Assembly (NCBI RefSeq): GCF_009389715.1
Contig: NC_052405.1
Span: forward strand, 7,543,194-7,607,193
Length of the DNA stretch: 64,000 nucleotides
DNA from: Phoenix dactylifera
Taxonomy: Eukaryota > Streptophyta > Magnoliopsida > Arecales > Arecaceae
Direction of reading: 5' to 3'
Each line of letters starts with the position of its first letter. Position 1 is the first letter of the stretch. Below the pieces are notes generated by a model. It saw nothing but the letters and a program-made list of their open reading frames with translations. It ran no database searches and was not told the origin of the DNA. Both the position numbers and the translations under genes were made by a program. This document shows positions 44,365 to 57,527 of the stretch, in pieces.

Positions 44365-45012
44365 GTTACTTTCGATGATATTTGAATAATTCATATGCTA
44401 CTTTCTATCTTCTGATATGTTTCTTCATGCATGATTTAGGTGCGAAGATGTTATGTAGGGTTGGCAATGTTTAACCGTTTAATTTGTTTCAACTTGTTAT
44501 AGATCGAGCTATATTACATATTTAATCAAATATAGATTTGAATGTGTATTTTTGACCGATTTAACAAATAAGTCGGATTTGGTTTCATAGATTTTTTTAT
44601 CTATCATATATCTGACCCAACTCATATCTTATCCAATCCAACTTGCTTGCCACCTGTACTATTATGTAGGTCTAGATTGTGAGATCTTATGCAGGTTTGC
44701 TAAATAAAAACTCGTATGTTTGTGTGCATCAAAATAATAAGATTGATGTCTGCCCTTCTTTTTGTTTGAACAAAAAAGAAAAAAAATTCTATTGGAGTAC
44801 GAGCCTGCATAGTTTATATTTTTTGTTAATAAAATTGTTTTTTTTTTTAATCTAGAACTTGGATAAGGCGATAGAATTCCCGCAGACTAGAGCGGCAAAC
44901 ATCTAAACAAGCTCACAGATACTGTCCCAGAAATCCAACATGACCCATCTTGACCTAGCATAAATTTTATAAATTTTGAGTATAAATTTTATCTTATTTA
45001 GATACATAATAA
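44365..45012 (+). other. Displaced 3' flank of GA20ox copy B
   Basis: Continues the GA20ox 3' flank interrupted by the Gypsy element; matches 22375-23015 of unit 1. The similarity ends at about 45012, the right edge of the duplication. Confidence 0.8.
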
Positions 45013-45104
45013 TTAAAAAAACTAAATGGCAATCATTATTTTTGTATACAAAGGCCGTTACTGTAACAAAAAGATAAGGAGAAAATGACCATGAATGGAA
45101 AAGA

Positions 45105-45345
45105 CTATTAACCATCGAGGTGGTAGCACGGTGGAAACGGGGTTTGATTCCATCGGAGTGGCTCAGGTTCGAAATGCACGAGCGTCGATTAAATATGGAG
45201 ACCGGATGCCCCTCGCCTGGTTTATCCTATGGAGTCGCTATCTGGTCTGCCATTACTTAGGTGGACTGGTGTGGCGTACTCACATGAAGATAGGACTGCC
45301 ACGCTGATGGGGCTCTACCACAGATGGAGAGGATATGAGTAAAAA
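45105..45345 (+). mobile_element. tRNA-derived SINE-like sequence
   Basis: An A-box-like GTGGTAGCACGGTGG (about 45119) and a B-box-like GGTTCGAAATG (about 45167) with pol III spacing, a GC-richer body, and an A-run (45340-45347) at the end. Edges are approximate. It lies about 300 bp upstream of the presumed RGLG first exon. Confidence 0.5.
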
Positions 45346-45711
45346 AAATGTTCTACCTATATCGAACACTCTCCAGCGGAGAGGGGGCCCAGTGGAGGTT
45401 GCTATGCGGGTGAGGTTCTCCTCATCCTCTCTTTTTTTTTTCTTTTTTTTCAGGAAAAAAAAAGAAAGAAGAAGAAAAAAAAAAAAAGAGGCTATTATGA
45501 CGGCGGTTATGCACTGACGTTGTCGCAACTTCAGTTTCACTATTTTGACCTCGGATGAGCAGAACGGTTTTTTTTTTCACCCGTCCGAAATCCAAAAGCA
45601 ATCCCAAGTTGCACGCCTCTCTCATCTTCGACTCTCATATTAAGGAACGGGGATAGCAGAAGACCCAAGAAACCAAGAAAGACGGAGAAAGAAAGACTTG
45701 CTCTTCTTGAG
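45346..45711 (+). promoter_or_regulatory. RGLG promoter and 5' UTR exon region
   Basis: Pyrimidine/purine-rich leader. A donor GAG|GTAAGG at 45711/45712 starts a leader intron running to the acceptor TTTCTGCAG at 46880. No ATG precedes the donor in the last 100 bp, so the first exon looks untranslated. Confidence 0.45.
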
Positions 45712-46005
45712 GTAAGGAGATATTCTTCTTCGCCTGAAACCTCTCGTCTCCATCTTTTTCTTCATCGGTGAGTGTCTGAATTCCAGCGATCCTTCATCGC
45801 CGTAGGTGATTAATGCTTTCTTGTTCCTTTTTGGCAAAGAATCTGCGAATTTTGATCGGCCCTAATAGCAATCGTTCAAAAAGAAAATTGGGTGCAGATT
45901 TGCTGGAATTAATTTGTAGCTGCGGTTTGATATGTGGGAACTGAAAACGAAGAAAATTGAAAAGTTTGATGGGATTCAACTGCTATGAATTTCTTGTGTT
46001 TTAAT

Positions 46006-46455
46006 TATGCCGAGTCTGTGGTTGCGAGTTATGGATTGGCACCATTTCAATTCTCTTCACTGTTTATTGCGTTGTGTAGAGATTGTTTTCTCGGACCAAG
46101 AACTTTTGTGGAATTAGTATCCTTATTTGTGGAAACCCTAATTTACAAATTCTATCATCTGGCGATGAGGATTGCTTGGTTTTAGATGCATCTCCCAACT
46201 GGCATGATGTTCTTGAAAAGTAGAAAATGTTTATGCCGAGTCTGTGGTTGCGAGTTATGGACTGACACCATTTCAATTATCTTCACTGTTTATTGCGTTG
46301 TGTAGAGATTGTTTTCTCGGACTAGGAACTTTTGTGGAATTAGCATCCTTATTTGTGGAAACCCTAATTTTACAAATTCTATCATCTGGCGGTGAGGATT
46401 GCTTGGTTTTAGATGCATCTCCCAATATGATGTTCTTGAAAAGTAGAAAATGTTG
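46006..46455 (+). repeat. 226-bp tandem duplication in the RGLG leader intron
   Basis: TATGCCGAGTCTGTGGTTGC starts at 46006 and again at 46232; both units run to GAAAAGTAGAAAATGTT, with few differences. Confidence 0.92.
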
Positions 46456-46914
46456 ATATTAAAGATCTTGGTTTCTTTGCTTGGTCAGGATGCTGATTAT
46501 CTGTGGCCGGTGTGGGGATATTATCTGTCTAAATATTGGAGAAGTGGTTAAATTATGCTCAACTGTCATAATCTTGTACTGATAATTGTTTGCTTAAGGC
46601 TAGCTTGTTACTATTGATTTATGTCATCTACCTAATGCCTTCCTGTGCAATTTTGATTTATTCAAGAATAATATTAGGACTTACATAAAAAAAAAGAATA
46701 ATATTAGGACTTCGTAGCTGCATGGCTTTTTCATGTTGATGAGTGTAATAAGGAAAGTAACCTCTTGCAACCTGAACTGTTATTGATATTTCTGTGTTTG
46801 TTGTTATACATTTAAGCTGACTTTTTTGTCATATGACAACAATAGCTTCCTGAAATCATCTGCTGTATATTTTTCTGCAGAATATTTTCTCTGGTATTCA
46901 ACACTCCACTACAT

Positions 46915-49900
46915 ATGTGGCATACAAAATCTCACCGCAAGCATGGGCAACAAGTTACTTTTCCTTCTGGGAATTCCAAGGAATATAGGCAAACAGCAAA
47001 CTTTATCCCTGACAATTTCAGCTCACTTGACCAGGTATTTACTTGGGCTTAGTATCTGCCCAGTTTCATGTTCTTTCTAGTCTGATAGAACTCTGTAACT
47101 ATGAACTCAGATAGATTAAAAATTAGGAATTTGATAGATGGTTGACTATCTTAAGCAGTAGAAATTATCTGATCAATAGGTTGTTCCTTAATGAAGGATG
47201 AGTCCTCACGATGTCTCAAAGGCCTAAACATCTTCAACCCATTTAAGTGGAAACCTTTACATATCATAAACATCATTAGATTCAATTATCTGTGGTATCT
47301 TATGTCTTCTCCCATGCTTCTTATATGCATTTTTTTCCTGTATAAAATTCTTTTTTGAAAAAGTACAAGTTTGGCTGCCATCATTTGCAGTGTTGTCTTA
47401 TATGTCTAGTTATCACCACTTAGCATGAAAATGTGCAACTTTGACATATCAAAAAAGAGAAGGTAGAACCTATAAAGGTTCTTTTTTGGTTCATCTCTGG
47501 AGGTGAATCCCTCAGCCTTGTGTCACAGTTGAGAAGTGAAGGTCAGAATCTTTCTTCTAACACAGGGCAAGTGATAAAGACATAACGGATTTGCTATGCT
47601 TTTTAATATAATGCTTCTAAGATATCAGCATTCACTCAAATATTATTGATCGACCTCATAGTGGTGATCGTATGAATATTTTGATTCATTCATATCATTG
47701 TTGATGAGCTTATGTGCACAGGTTCTCCAACAATCATTCTCAAGATAAATCTGGTTCAAGATTCACCTGGCTTTTATATTCCATTTCTAAATACCACTAT
47801 TCATTGATTGACATTGAGATTTGCCATGCCAGCACCCAACTGTTACATTTTAAAACGTGGTTATAGTAATGTTAGTTTGACATTTAATGTATAACTTATT
47901 TTTCATTTTCAGGTTATTTCTGCATTGAGAGAAGCTGGACTTGAGTCCTCAAATTTAATTCTAGGTATTGACTTCACAAAAAGCAACGAATGGACAGGTG
48001 ATGTGATGGATTTCTGTCAAAAAGTGGAGACCATTTTGTTTTCTGTTTTTTGATATCTTTTAAAAGAATTCATTGTTTTTTGTTAGCTAAGCGAAAGTAA
48101 CATTATTATCTGCCGGTTGTAGGTAAGTATTCTTTTAGTAGAAGATCTCTTCATGCTATTGGTGATACACCTAATCCCTATGAGCAAGCCATTTCAATAA
48201 TTGGGCGTACATTGTCTCCATTTGATGAGGACAATTTGATACCATGTTTTGGTTTTGGTGATGGTAAGTTGCTTTTCTCCTTTTACTTTCATAATTATAT
48301 TTGAAGGTTTGTTCATGCCATTAGTTTTTCTTAGTTACTTACATAATTTACCTTTAATTTCATAGCTTCGACACATGACCACTCTGTCTTCAGCTTTTAC
48401 CCTGATTGCCATCCTTGTAATGGTTTTGAGGAGGCTCTTGCACGATACAGAGAGATTGCTCCTTACCTAAACTTGTCAGGTTTGAATTGTTTCTTCCTTT
48501 CTATTGCTGTCTCTTGGGAATAAATTGACTATTCAGCATTTGTAGAAGTATAGTTTATAGTCATTCAGCACTTGCTATGGAAGGTTTTATATGTGAATTA
48601 AAACCATTCAGAATGGAGTATAAATGGCATAAAAATACAAATTGATATCTTACTGTTTAATAATCTCAAAGAATATATCTTACTGCTTAATGTGCACTTG
48701 TGCAACTATGGCGTCATGTGCTACAAGTGGTCCCACATGGACTTGATGCATTGCCCGACTTTGTGGACCATTTGTCATGTGCAGCACAACTACAATATAA
48801 AGAGCATAGGCACAAAGAAACGACACTCAATCTTAGTTGCAAGAAACTTCTTGGGTAATGTACCTGCTTCAAAATCCCGCAGAATCACAAAATCACACCC
48901 AATTCCTATGCACTTTCTTATTTCCAGTTTTGCGACATATTTGTGGTGTTAACTTTTTAAAGTTTGTGCTCTTATAAGTTCTTAGACCTTGTGTCTGTGG
49001 GCAAGAAAGTGCATGTTAGGAGGAAAAAAAAAAGGACGGGCTAGTGCATGAGGCTCCCACTATTATGGGATCTAGGGAGGGTCAAATGTATGCAGTAGTA
49101 CCCCTGCATGTGGAGAGGCCATTTGCATATTTTGAAACCATGAACTGTGTAGATCACAATGGGGCAACCTAAAGATCAATTAGCAGGATGGGCTACCTTC
49201 CTTGATATTTACATAGTTTAAACTCACAAACTTAAGAGATACCTGTCAAATATTTCAAGACTTGGAATGGCAAGGTTTATACATAAAGAACTATATTCAT
49301 CTTCGAGTCTTAATTATAAGCCAATACTAAATTAAGACATAACGGAAATTAAAATTTTTAATAAGACAAAGTATGCTGGAAATAAAATGTAGATAGATAA
49401 TCAAGGAAATGTAAACTAGAAGAATCCAGCAAAAAAAGAGAAAAAAGTACAAAAATATGTCTTACTCTTGAAACTCATATCTAGATGTACTTAGGTGTTG
49501 CTCAACATGGCACATCATTTCATAGTATGTATCATGTTGGTGTGTTACAAGCAGATAACATTGGCATGGTACAAGTTGCATGCCAGCATTTGTCATGATG
49601 CGTGCAAGTATCGGAACCAAGGATTTAGATCATGCTTAAATGAGATAGTACCATCAATATTGTATTGTTATATCCGGAAACTAAGATCAGGACACTTGTG
49701 GGACACTAGTTAATTAATGGGCCAAGATATCCTATCCATCCAGCTGAAACTAGTCAGAATCAGTGAGTACCAAGGTCGGTTTGGCTGGTACTAGGCATGA
49801 CCTACCTCATAGTGCAGACAAAGACCAAGAAATAGAGAGCAGGGGGCAGGGGGGAGGTCCACTCGCCTTCCCTTAGGTTTAGTCATGGGAGGAAATGCAG

Positions 49901-52900
49901 ACGTTAACTGAGAAATAGAGAAGGGGGAGGAGAGAGGGGAGCGAGAGAGAGAGCGAGAGAGGAAGGGAGATGATAAAGGATGGGAAGGACGGCGCATCAG
50001 GCCATATAGAAAAGGTTTTCGACATTCACTCAAATTCTCGTATAAGAAAAAGTTTTTAAAGAAATTGAACAACAAAAATAAAAAGTTGGCATCTAGACAC
50101 CATAACATCCCAAGAGTCGGAGTGGAAGCATCACAGTTCTGTCCTGATCCGAGACACAACTGGTACATGGCTCGATACTGGTATCTTGAACCTTGATTGC
50201 CAAGGCATGATATTAACCATCCATTCGACACACAACGAACAGGCGGTACTTCAATCCTATCTGATATTTGTGCAAGACTTTTTCCATGTTCTTGGTGAAT
50301 TTATCTTAAATATGTTATGCAGAGCTCTTTTAGGTTTTAACAGTGAAGATAGTTTTTTTATAAGAAAAATTGTGTAAATATTTTTATTCATTAACATTGA
50401 CTTGTTATTTTTCTTTGCAGCAGAAGCGTTTATCTTATTGTCTTATGTATATAGTTTATGCTAGTGATCCATGTTGATCCAGCAGTGTTGTAAATTGTAT
50501 GAAAAATTACAATGCTTGGATGACTTGCGACTTTCTGTTATACTCCAACAATTTCATCACTAATTTGTTTGGCATTCATGCCATGATCCTTTCTTGCACC
50601 TGGTTTGCAGGCCCAACCTCATTTGCTCCAGTTATCCGTGCAGCTATTCAGGTTGTTGAAAAAAATAACTGGCAGTACCATGTGCTTGTCATTATTGCTG
50701 ATGGGCAGGTAAAGAGATTTACATTATTGGATGTTTTCATTTGACTTACTATATCTACATTTTCTGCTTCATTGACAAGTATAGGTTACCAGGAATTCAA
50801 ACGTACCACATGGCAAATCAAGTCCACAAGAACATGCAACCATAGAAGCAATAGTTGATGCCAGGTAAACCATTGAAATAAGCTCATCAACTCTATACTG
50901 TACTCCTGATACTTTATTCTAATGCATTTTGCTCATTCAGCTATTATCCCCTTTCAATCATAATGGTTGGTGTGGGTGATGGACCATGGGATGCGATGCA
51001 ACAGTTTGATGATTGCATTCCTCAGCGGGCGTTTGATAATTTTCAGGTAACTGTACATCTGATAGTTTCCTTGTGATAATACCAAGTAGCTTGTTAAACT
51101 TTTTTAACTATAAAAATATTGAGTTTACGGATGTTCTTATGTTAAACATACTGCTTTGCTGGCTATCAGTCTGCTGGATATACATTATGCTTACAGAAGT
51201 CAATGCTTACCAACCATATGACCAAGAATCCTCTCGTGTTTAAAGCCAAGAAAAAGAAGGGTGTTTATGTTGTTATAAAAAGTGCATGAAATGAACAATT
51301 ATTTTGTAAAAGAACCTCACTTGCTTTTATATGAGGAGATTACCTCATTATTTCACTAGTTACACAGTTATCCAGTCGTTTGTACAATATTGCAATGAAC
51401 ATAAATATTGAATTGTCTTCTAGAAGAGAACAAGAAAGAATTATAAATTAGCTAGGATGAGGGGAGGAAAAGTTGTATGCATTAGATGCATTAAGAGCGA
51501 GGGTAATTTGATTTGTTAAAGATAGAAAAACTAAATAAAGATGGAAAGCTTTCATTTTTGAATAGAGGTTCTACAAAAGGAATTCTTTTGGGAAGGGCCA
51601 TGGTTGAGGAGTGAGGGAGTCACCTTTTTTTTTCTTTTCTTTTTCTTTTTGGAGTTGGGGAGGTTCACTTCAAATTCCAAATTAGAGATGACTTTGAGAA
51701 ATGAAGCAAAAGGGTTGGGTATTAGGGTTGGATAAAATACCAACTGAGGCATGAACAAACATAGGAGAAATTAGATTGATTTCATTAGCTAGGTTATTGA
51801 GTGAGATATTTAAAATCAGGCTAATATCAAATGACTAAAGAACTAATTTGGTTCCCATACATACGAACAAAGGCAGTATTTTTTTTGAAAAAAAAACCCA
51901 TCTATAACAAGTACTGTAAACCACACTATCACTTTGTTGGAAAGAAGAACAGTATAGAGCTCAAGGAAAAATGTTAAAGAACTGGTCCAAGTTTCTGCCA
52001 TGAAGTTGAGCAATATATAACTTGAGCAATTTTTGCAAAGATTAAGAGACAAAAGAAAAAAAAAATTGTTTTCATCAACTTTAAGAAACATTTTTTCCTT
52101 ATTTTCAATTTTCCATTTCTTAGGTTCATGTTTTTTCATAGTTTTTTTAATTTCTTAAACAATATCTGCCAAGGCATTGACTTAGTGCTTATAGCCTTGT
52201 ATAATTGCAATGCTTTTGCCACCCATCTGCATAGATTAGTCGCCTATACTATGACCATTACTTATTTCATTCTTCAATATGTTCCTTTATTCATGGAGCC
52301 TATAATGGATATGTGCATGTACTGTTTGGATCATGGACTTATAGGAGGTGAAAACAAGACATACCAACTTAATGATAAAATTATGATATAATTGTTGGTT
52401 GCTGTGAGGCTTAAATCCTGTTGTTTAAATCACTTTTTTAATGCTCTAACCAATAAAGCTATAGGACCAGCATATTGTGGAAGCTGAATCTGTATGCTTT
52501 ATTGATGGTCATCAACTTTCAAGATTTATAAGAAGTTAGATTATGCTTAAAAAAATTCAAAAATTTTACCTTTTTATTGTTTAAATCTTTATGAGGAATT
52601 GGAATGGATCTCACAAATCCTGTCTGCTCCTGCCCCCAGTATATATAGAAGTGTGATCCTGAAAATTATTTTAGACAGCACCTGACCAGTTGGATATCAA
52701 GGAAGCTAGGCACCTTGAAGACAATGACTTGCCTAGTAAATTGTATATAGGAGCTGAAATCTGCCATGGAAACTGAGAACTGCCCGTGCTACCAACTGAA
52801 AGCTGGGTTGGAGTATGATAAGTTAGAACCATAGATTTAGGAAGTGGGATGCAGGAAATGGTGGTATGAATTAATATAACAAAAGACAAACTTATTTTGT

Positions 52901-55782
52901 GAGTCTTAAAGGAAAAGAAAAGAAATGTGATATGTTTGTTCCATCAACATAGATTTGTAAGAGTTCCAGCAACTTCTAAAATGTAAATGGCATAATGTTT
53001 TCTGAATGAAACCGATCCTGTTAGATTTAGAGTACGAAGTCAATCCAAGAAGGCAGCTTTCCAGAAACCCAGGTTCTACAGGGTTAGCTATAAACATACT
53101 GCTTTAGGATACTCTGAATTTCCCACATGGCAGATTTTGACCACGTGTGCAGATGATTGGGGTATAATGGCTACTTTGGGTGGAGCATACACTGCAGTGC
53201 TGGTCTCACATCTTTCCCAGTTACCCTGCCTGTGAGCAGTAAATAGATCAAAAGTTGATGAGCAATGAATTCATCTGCTAAAGTTTGTTTTGTGTTGCCA
53301 TCTACAAGTAGTGCTGACTTATTTCTTCCTGAAGGAAAAATAAAATGGCCACATTTTGTGATAAAGGGAATTCAAGCTGACCATTGTCATTCATCATCTG
53401 TAACATACAAAACTTCAATATATTTCCTAAGTAAATTATTTCAGAATAGAACCTCATCGGTATTTTGCTCCTTTTGTTATTTACTTATTTCACTAATGCA
53501 TTTTCAATGATTGTTGTCTTTTCAGTATACTTATGTGAATGTGGAAAGGGGCTGCATATTCTTTGTTCCCTCTTCTGATTCGAACTTTGGTCATTTCAGT
53601 TTGTGAACTTCACGAATATCATGTCCTCAAACATGGAAATATCAAAGAAAGAAGCAGCATTTGCACTTGCGGCACTGATGGAAATTCCCTTGCAATATAA
53701 AGCCACACAACGCCTCCAACCCACAGAGTAAGTCTGGGGAACATTCTATACTGATAGTTGTATGGTGTTGCCAGACTCTGTCAATGATCTGGGAGTTTCT
53801 AATACCAAGCTTCTGCTCTCTCACAGAAAGCAAAGGGATAAGATAGATGCCCCTAAGATTCTTCCTCCTCCAAGTGCTGTAATTGAACATGATAATGCAA
53901 GAAATTCTTATCATTGGCCAGAAACCTCCCAGTCTACTGGTTACAATGCTCCAGTAGAGCAGGTAGGGTTTTCTTCCCATCCATACGCCCTTTTTGGTTT
54001 TCAAATGGTTAACTGCCTTAACAAATATTTGCTGCTTTTCAAGGCCTGCCCTATTTGCTTGACAAATCCAAAGGATATGGCATTCGGATGTGGTCATTTG
54101 GTAAGCTTTACCTCAACCTACATGTCTAAACAAATCACATAAATGAAGGATGGTGTGGCATCAATTTATTTAATTTACTTAAAGGTGGAGATACTTTATG
54201 CTGGATCATTCTAGGTGTTCAAAATATAATTTGCTTGCGATGCTGAAGCAGTTGAGACCTGGTATAATAGTCCACAATATTTGAGAACAATCATCTAGTT
54301 TTCAACTAGAACCTAAATTCCATCTACTTTATTTTTTTTTAGGTGAAAAGTTGAATCATTATATTTCAAGAAGTTGGAAACTTTGAATAGCATTACAGGG
54401 CATTGGTATCATAAACCTGAAGTTAGGTGTTTTTTATTACTGTTCTATTTAACCAGCATCACATGACCTGCCTGCATCTTGTTGAAGCGTCATAGAATTT
54501 GTGATGAATGATGATGAAGCCACTAGTTTATTTGTTTGCTACATATGCTTGAAACAAAAAATTGATGCTATTCAGACAATAACAAAGCTCTCCAGATTCT
54601 GCAAAAATGACAAAACCTGAGAAGTATCAAATAATAATTCAGTATTATATAATAAACATTTTCTATATAATAGATATGTAATTATAAGAAGAGCAACATA
54701 TTATATTGAATCTTACCTTATTATTATCATGGTGTAATGATGGAAATATATGAATGTACATATTCTCTAGAATATATGCCGATGCCAATTTTCTATACTT
54801 TATATTCACAATTATTGGAGGTACATCATATTGTATTAATTCAAGAATTCCCCATATAAAACATGAGAAAAATTAGTATAATGAATATCTCCCAACATTC
54901 TTGTTGCTGATACAACCTGTGAATTAGTTTTTTTCCAACTAAGATAATAGCATTACAGTTATAACGGTCGTATATGGAATATCTGATTTATTGCTTTGTT
55001 TGTCTATTATTAGTCTAGTCTTTGTTAGGAATTATCTGTTTAAACCTGTTAGGAGTTATATGTGGCAAACCCTATGATAATTCCCATGGTCCTAGTTAAA
55101 AATTTGATTTTTCCTGCTTAGATAAATTATTCACTAATATATGTCTGGCTTAGGAATTTTAGTGGTTCAAGTAATAAGCTGACTTCAACTTTGTTATATA
55201 AGTTGGACTATTCCAATAAGCCTTTTTATTCATATATTATGTTTTTACTAATAATGTAAATAAAAATAATTCTATAACAAGCCATGCTAGTGAAAAATGG
55301 TGCTGCCACATTTAATGTGTATGTGGGTGTGCCTTTTCAAGCTCAATCATGCATATAATCTTAAGACGATTCATTATTTTGTCTTCCAATTTCTTGGAGT
55401 GATTAAACTTGCTTCCAAGTTCCAGCATTAGTCTTAGCCCCGAGACTTTTATGGCAAATAGGCATGACATTACTCTTTTTTAGCTGAAGCATGACAGCTG
55501 AAGGTCATATTTGAAAAACTTACCCGAAAATTATTGGTACAAATTATACTTTTTATCATAGTAAAACCCTTCGTGTATGCCCTAAGATTATCTGTTGAAG
55601 CTTGTGTTGGAAAGGTGATTTGTCTTTCCTTTTTTAATTTGAGCTCATTATTTAGAATGAGGTCATAACTTTTGCAACTTCTTCCTTTCTTTGTTAAGAC
55701 TTGCAAGGATTGTGGTGCAACATTATCGACATGCCCCTTATGCCGGGCACCCATAAGTACGCGCCTGAGACTCTTCGCTTGA
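46915..55782 (+). CDS. RGLG: E3 ubiquitin-protein ligase RGLG-type (copine + RING)
   Basis: Eleven coding exons: 46915-47034, 47913-47997, 48123-48263, 48366-48479, 50611-50708, 50785-50864, 50941-51046, 53600-53727, 53827-53962, 54044-54100, 55699-55782. All are GT-AG and in phase: 382 residues. A copine/von Willebrand A domain spans about 41-310, with the MIDAS-like motif [10 protein letters not shown] (D60), then [14 protein letters not shown] and [11 protein letters not shown]-terminal C3HC4 RING uses C338, C341, C352, H354, C357, C360, C367 and C370. RGLG proteins ubiquitinate regulators of hormone and stress signalling. The start is the first ATG in the exon after the leader intron; it gives MWHTKS, with no MG myristoylation signal as in Arabidopsis RGLG1/2, so an alternative 5' exon cannot be excluded. 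Convergent with POLD1, with 1.5 kb between the stop codons. Confidence 0.92.
48480..50610 (+). other. RGLG intron, 2.1 kb
   Basis: AT-rich intron with a SINE-like insertion on the minus strand (49035-49175) and a purine-rich stretch (49920-49980). No other gene is recognised. Confidence 0.6.
49035..49175 (-). mobile_element. Au-type SINE-like insertion in an RGLG intron
   Basis: Minus-strand wording AGGTTGCCCCATTGTGA, CTCTCCACATGCAGGGGTA, CATACATTTGACCCTCCC and TGCACTAGCC matches the element at 12440-12620. The B box is weaker (GGTTTCAAAA). Confidence 0.6.
51047..53599 (+). other. RGLG intron, 2.55 kb
   Basis: AT-rich; nothing recognised. A T-rich run at 51625-51650 may be a poly(A) relic of a minus-strand insertion. 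Confidence 0.5.
54101..55698 (+). other. RGLG last intron, 1.6 kb
   Basis: AT-rich intron separating the two halves of the RING domain (between L355 and T356). No element recognised. Confidence 0.6.
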
Positions 55783-57319
55783 GATGATCTGTACCAAATG
55801 ATAAGGGTCATTTGTCTACCGTGTTGCTGCTAACGGGATTGGGCAGTTGTTTGGCAATGCATTACTAATTAGGATGCTGCTTAATCAATGTGCATGATAC
55901 CATCGAGCTTGCTTTCTGTTAAAAAGGCAAAGGAAAGAGGCCTCAAATCTCAATGCCTAAATCAAAGAAGGCATGCTTGATATTGTAAATTATTGGAAGT
56001 GCAGAAATTGGTTATAGATTAATTAATTTTCAACAGCACCACTGTGGGGCTGTTTCCAGCTGTTCTGAATAAGTCAGCAGGTAAAAACTTATTTCGATAT
56101 AAATATTCCAAGACACCTTGTATGTATTATTTGTTGCATAAACCGTTTTGGTTTACAAACCTTCCTCTTCCCCAAGTTACAAGAGCTTTTGGGATGTCAA
56201 GTTTTTACAGTTTATGGGCTGATCTGAAGAGGTGTGTGGCGTTAAGATAGGTTTTCATATTTCAACCAGATTTTGAAGCCTGAATGGTAAACTACGTGCA
56301 AGACATTGAAAAGAAAAATACTTGGGTTATCATGACAATCATCCAGAGACCGAGACTGATGTATGTCTATACATCTCTATACTGTAACCTTGACCATTAA
56401 GATTCCTGAGTATTGGCCCCATCTCTATGCGGTAACTTGACCACTGAGATTCCTGACTATTGGCCCCTGCTATATTTGCAAGAATTGGACAGGTGTTGCA
56501 TAGCTGGTAAATCAATTTCCCAGACTGCTTTGGCTATTCTATTTCCTGCAGATTTCAGCAGCACTTGCCAGGGTCCTTCCGATGTGTAAATCAGACAAAA
56601 GCATAGGTAATTTGCCGGACCAGTTTGGCTGCAACGACTAGCAGAACCTCTGGTTGATTTTCATGTGTTTCTGATAAATAAGGGCTGATGTTTTTGGCTC
56701 CGAATGTCTCTGTTTGATTTCTCAACAGCAATGCCAAATAATATCCTTCAAGCTGACAGCGAGTTAAGAGAGCATATTCCATTGTGGAAAGCCAATCGTA
56801 CTTTACAAATTCATCATAACTACAACAAGAGATAAATAAAATATCAGCCTAGCTCCACATTAGTGTGCCCTGTGACCTGCGATTGTTCATCCCTCTTTTC
56901 TGTTGGACTAATGCACCCCAACAGACACCTTATAATCTAGCTCGATTTGCTCTTTGATCACCATCAGCAGGTGGACGTTACACTACTTGGCCGTCACACT
57001 TTGAGATGAACCTACAAATGATTGATTTATCCATCATATATTCTAACACGAGCTTGTGACTCATAACTCATAAGAAAACCTGAGGACGAAACACCGATGA
57101 CTGCAAGACACTGCAGTGCTACTGCAATCCTGAAAATTGTTGAATTATCATTACCAAAAAGGTTGAAAATTGAAATTGTCAATGAACTTGAGAAAAGACA
57201 ATAGCTAGTAGTTTGTGGGTTAGCCACGCGACCAACTGCAAGAGCCTAGAAACAATCTAAATTGAGAAAAATTAATCTGAAACTCACAATATCGAGGACG
57301 TACAACATTGAGAAGGGGC
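55783..57319. other. Intergenic between RGLG and POLD1 (tail to tail)
   Basis: Holds both 3' UTRs. Two similar stretches (around 56365-56415 and 56420-56470) share TGACCA(T/C)(T/G)AGATTCCTGA(G/C)TATTGGCCCC, a small local duplication. No gene recognised. Confidence 0.45.
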
Positions 57320-57466
57320 TCAGAAGTTCCATCGGTCAAGATGCATCTTAGCTTCAGCCATATCCTTTTGTGCTTTCTTCCTTCGATAAAAGATTGGACA
57401 ATCACGACTGATTTTGAAACAAAAATTGTCAGTAACTGAGTACTTAATATAAATATAAATACGCAA

Positions 57467-57527
<61 letters not shown>

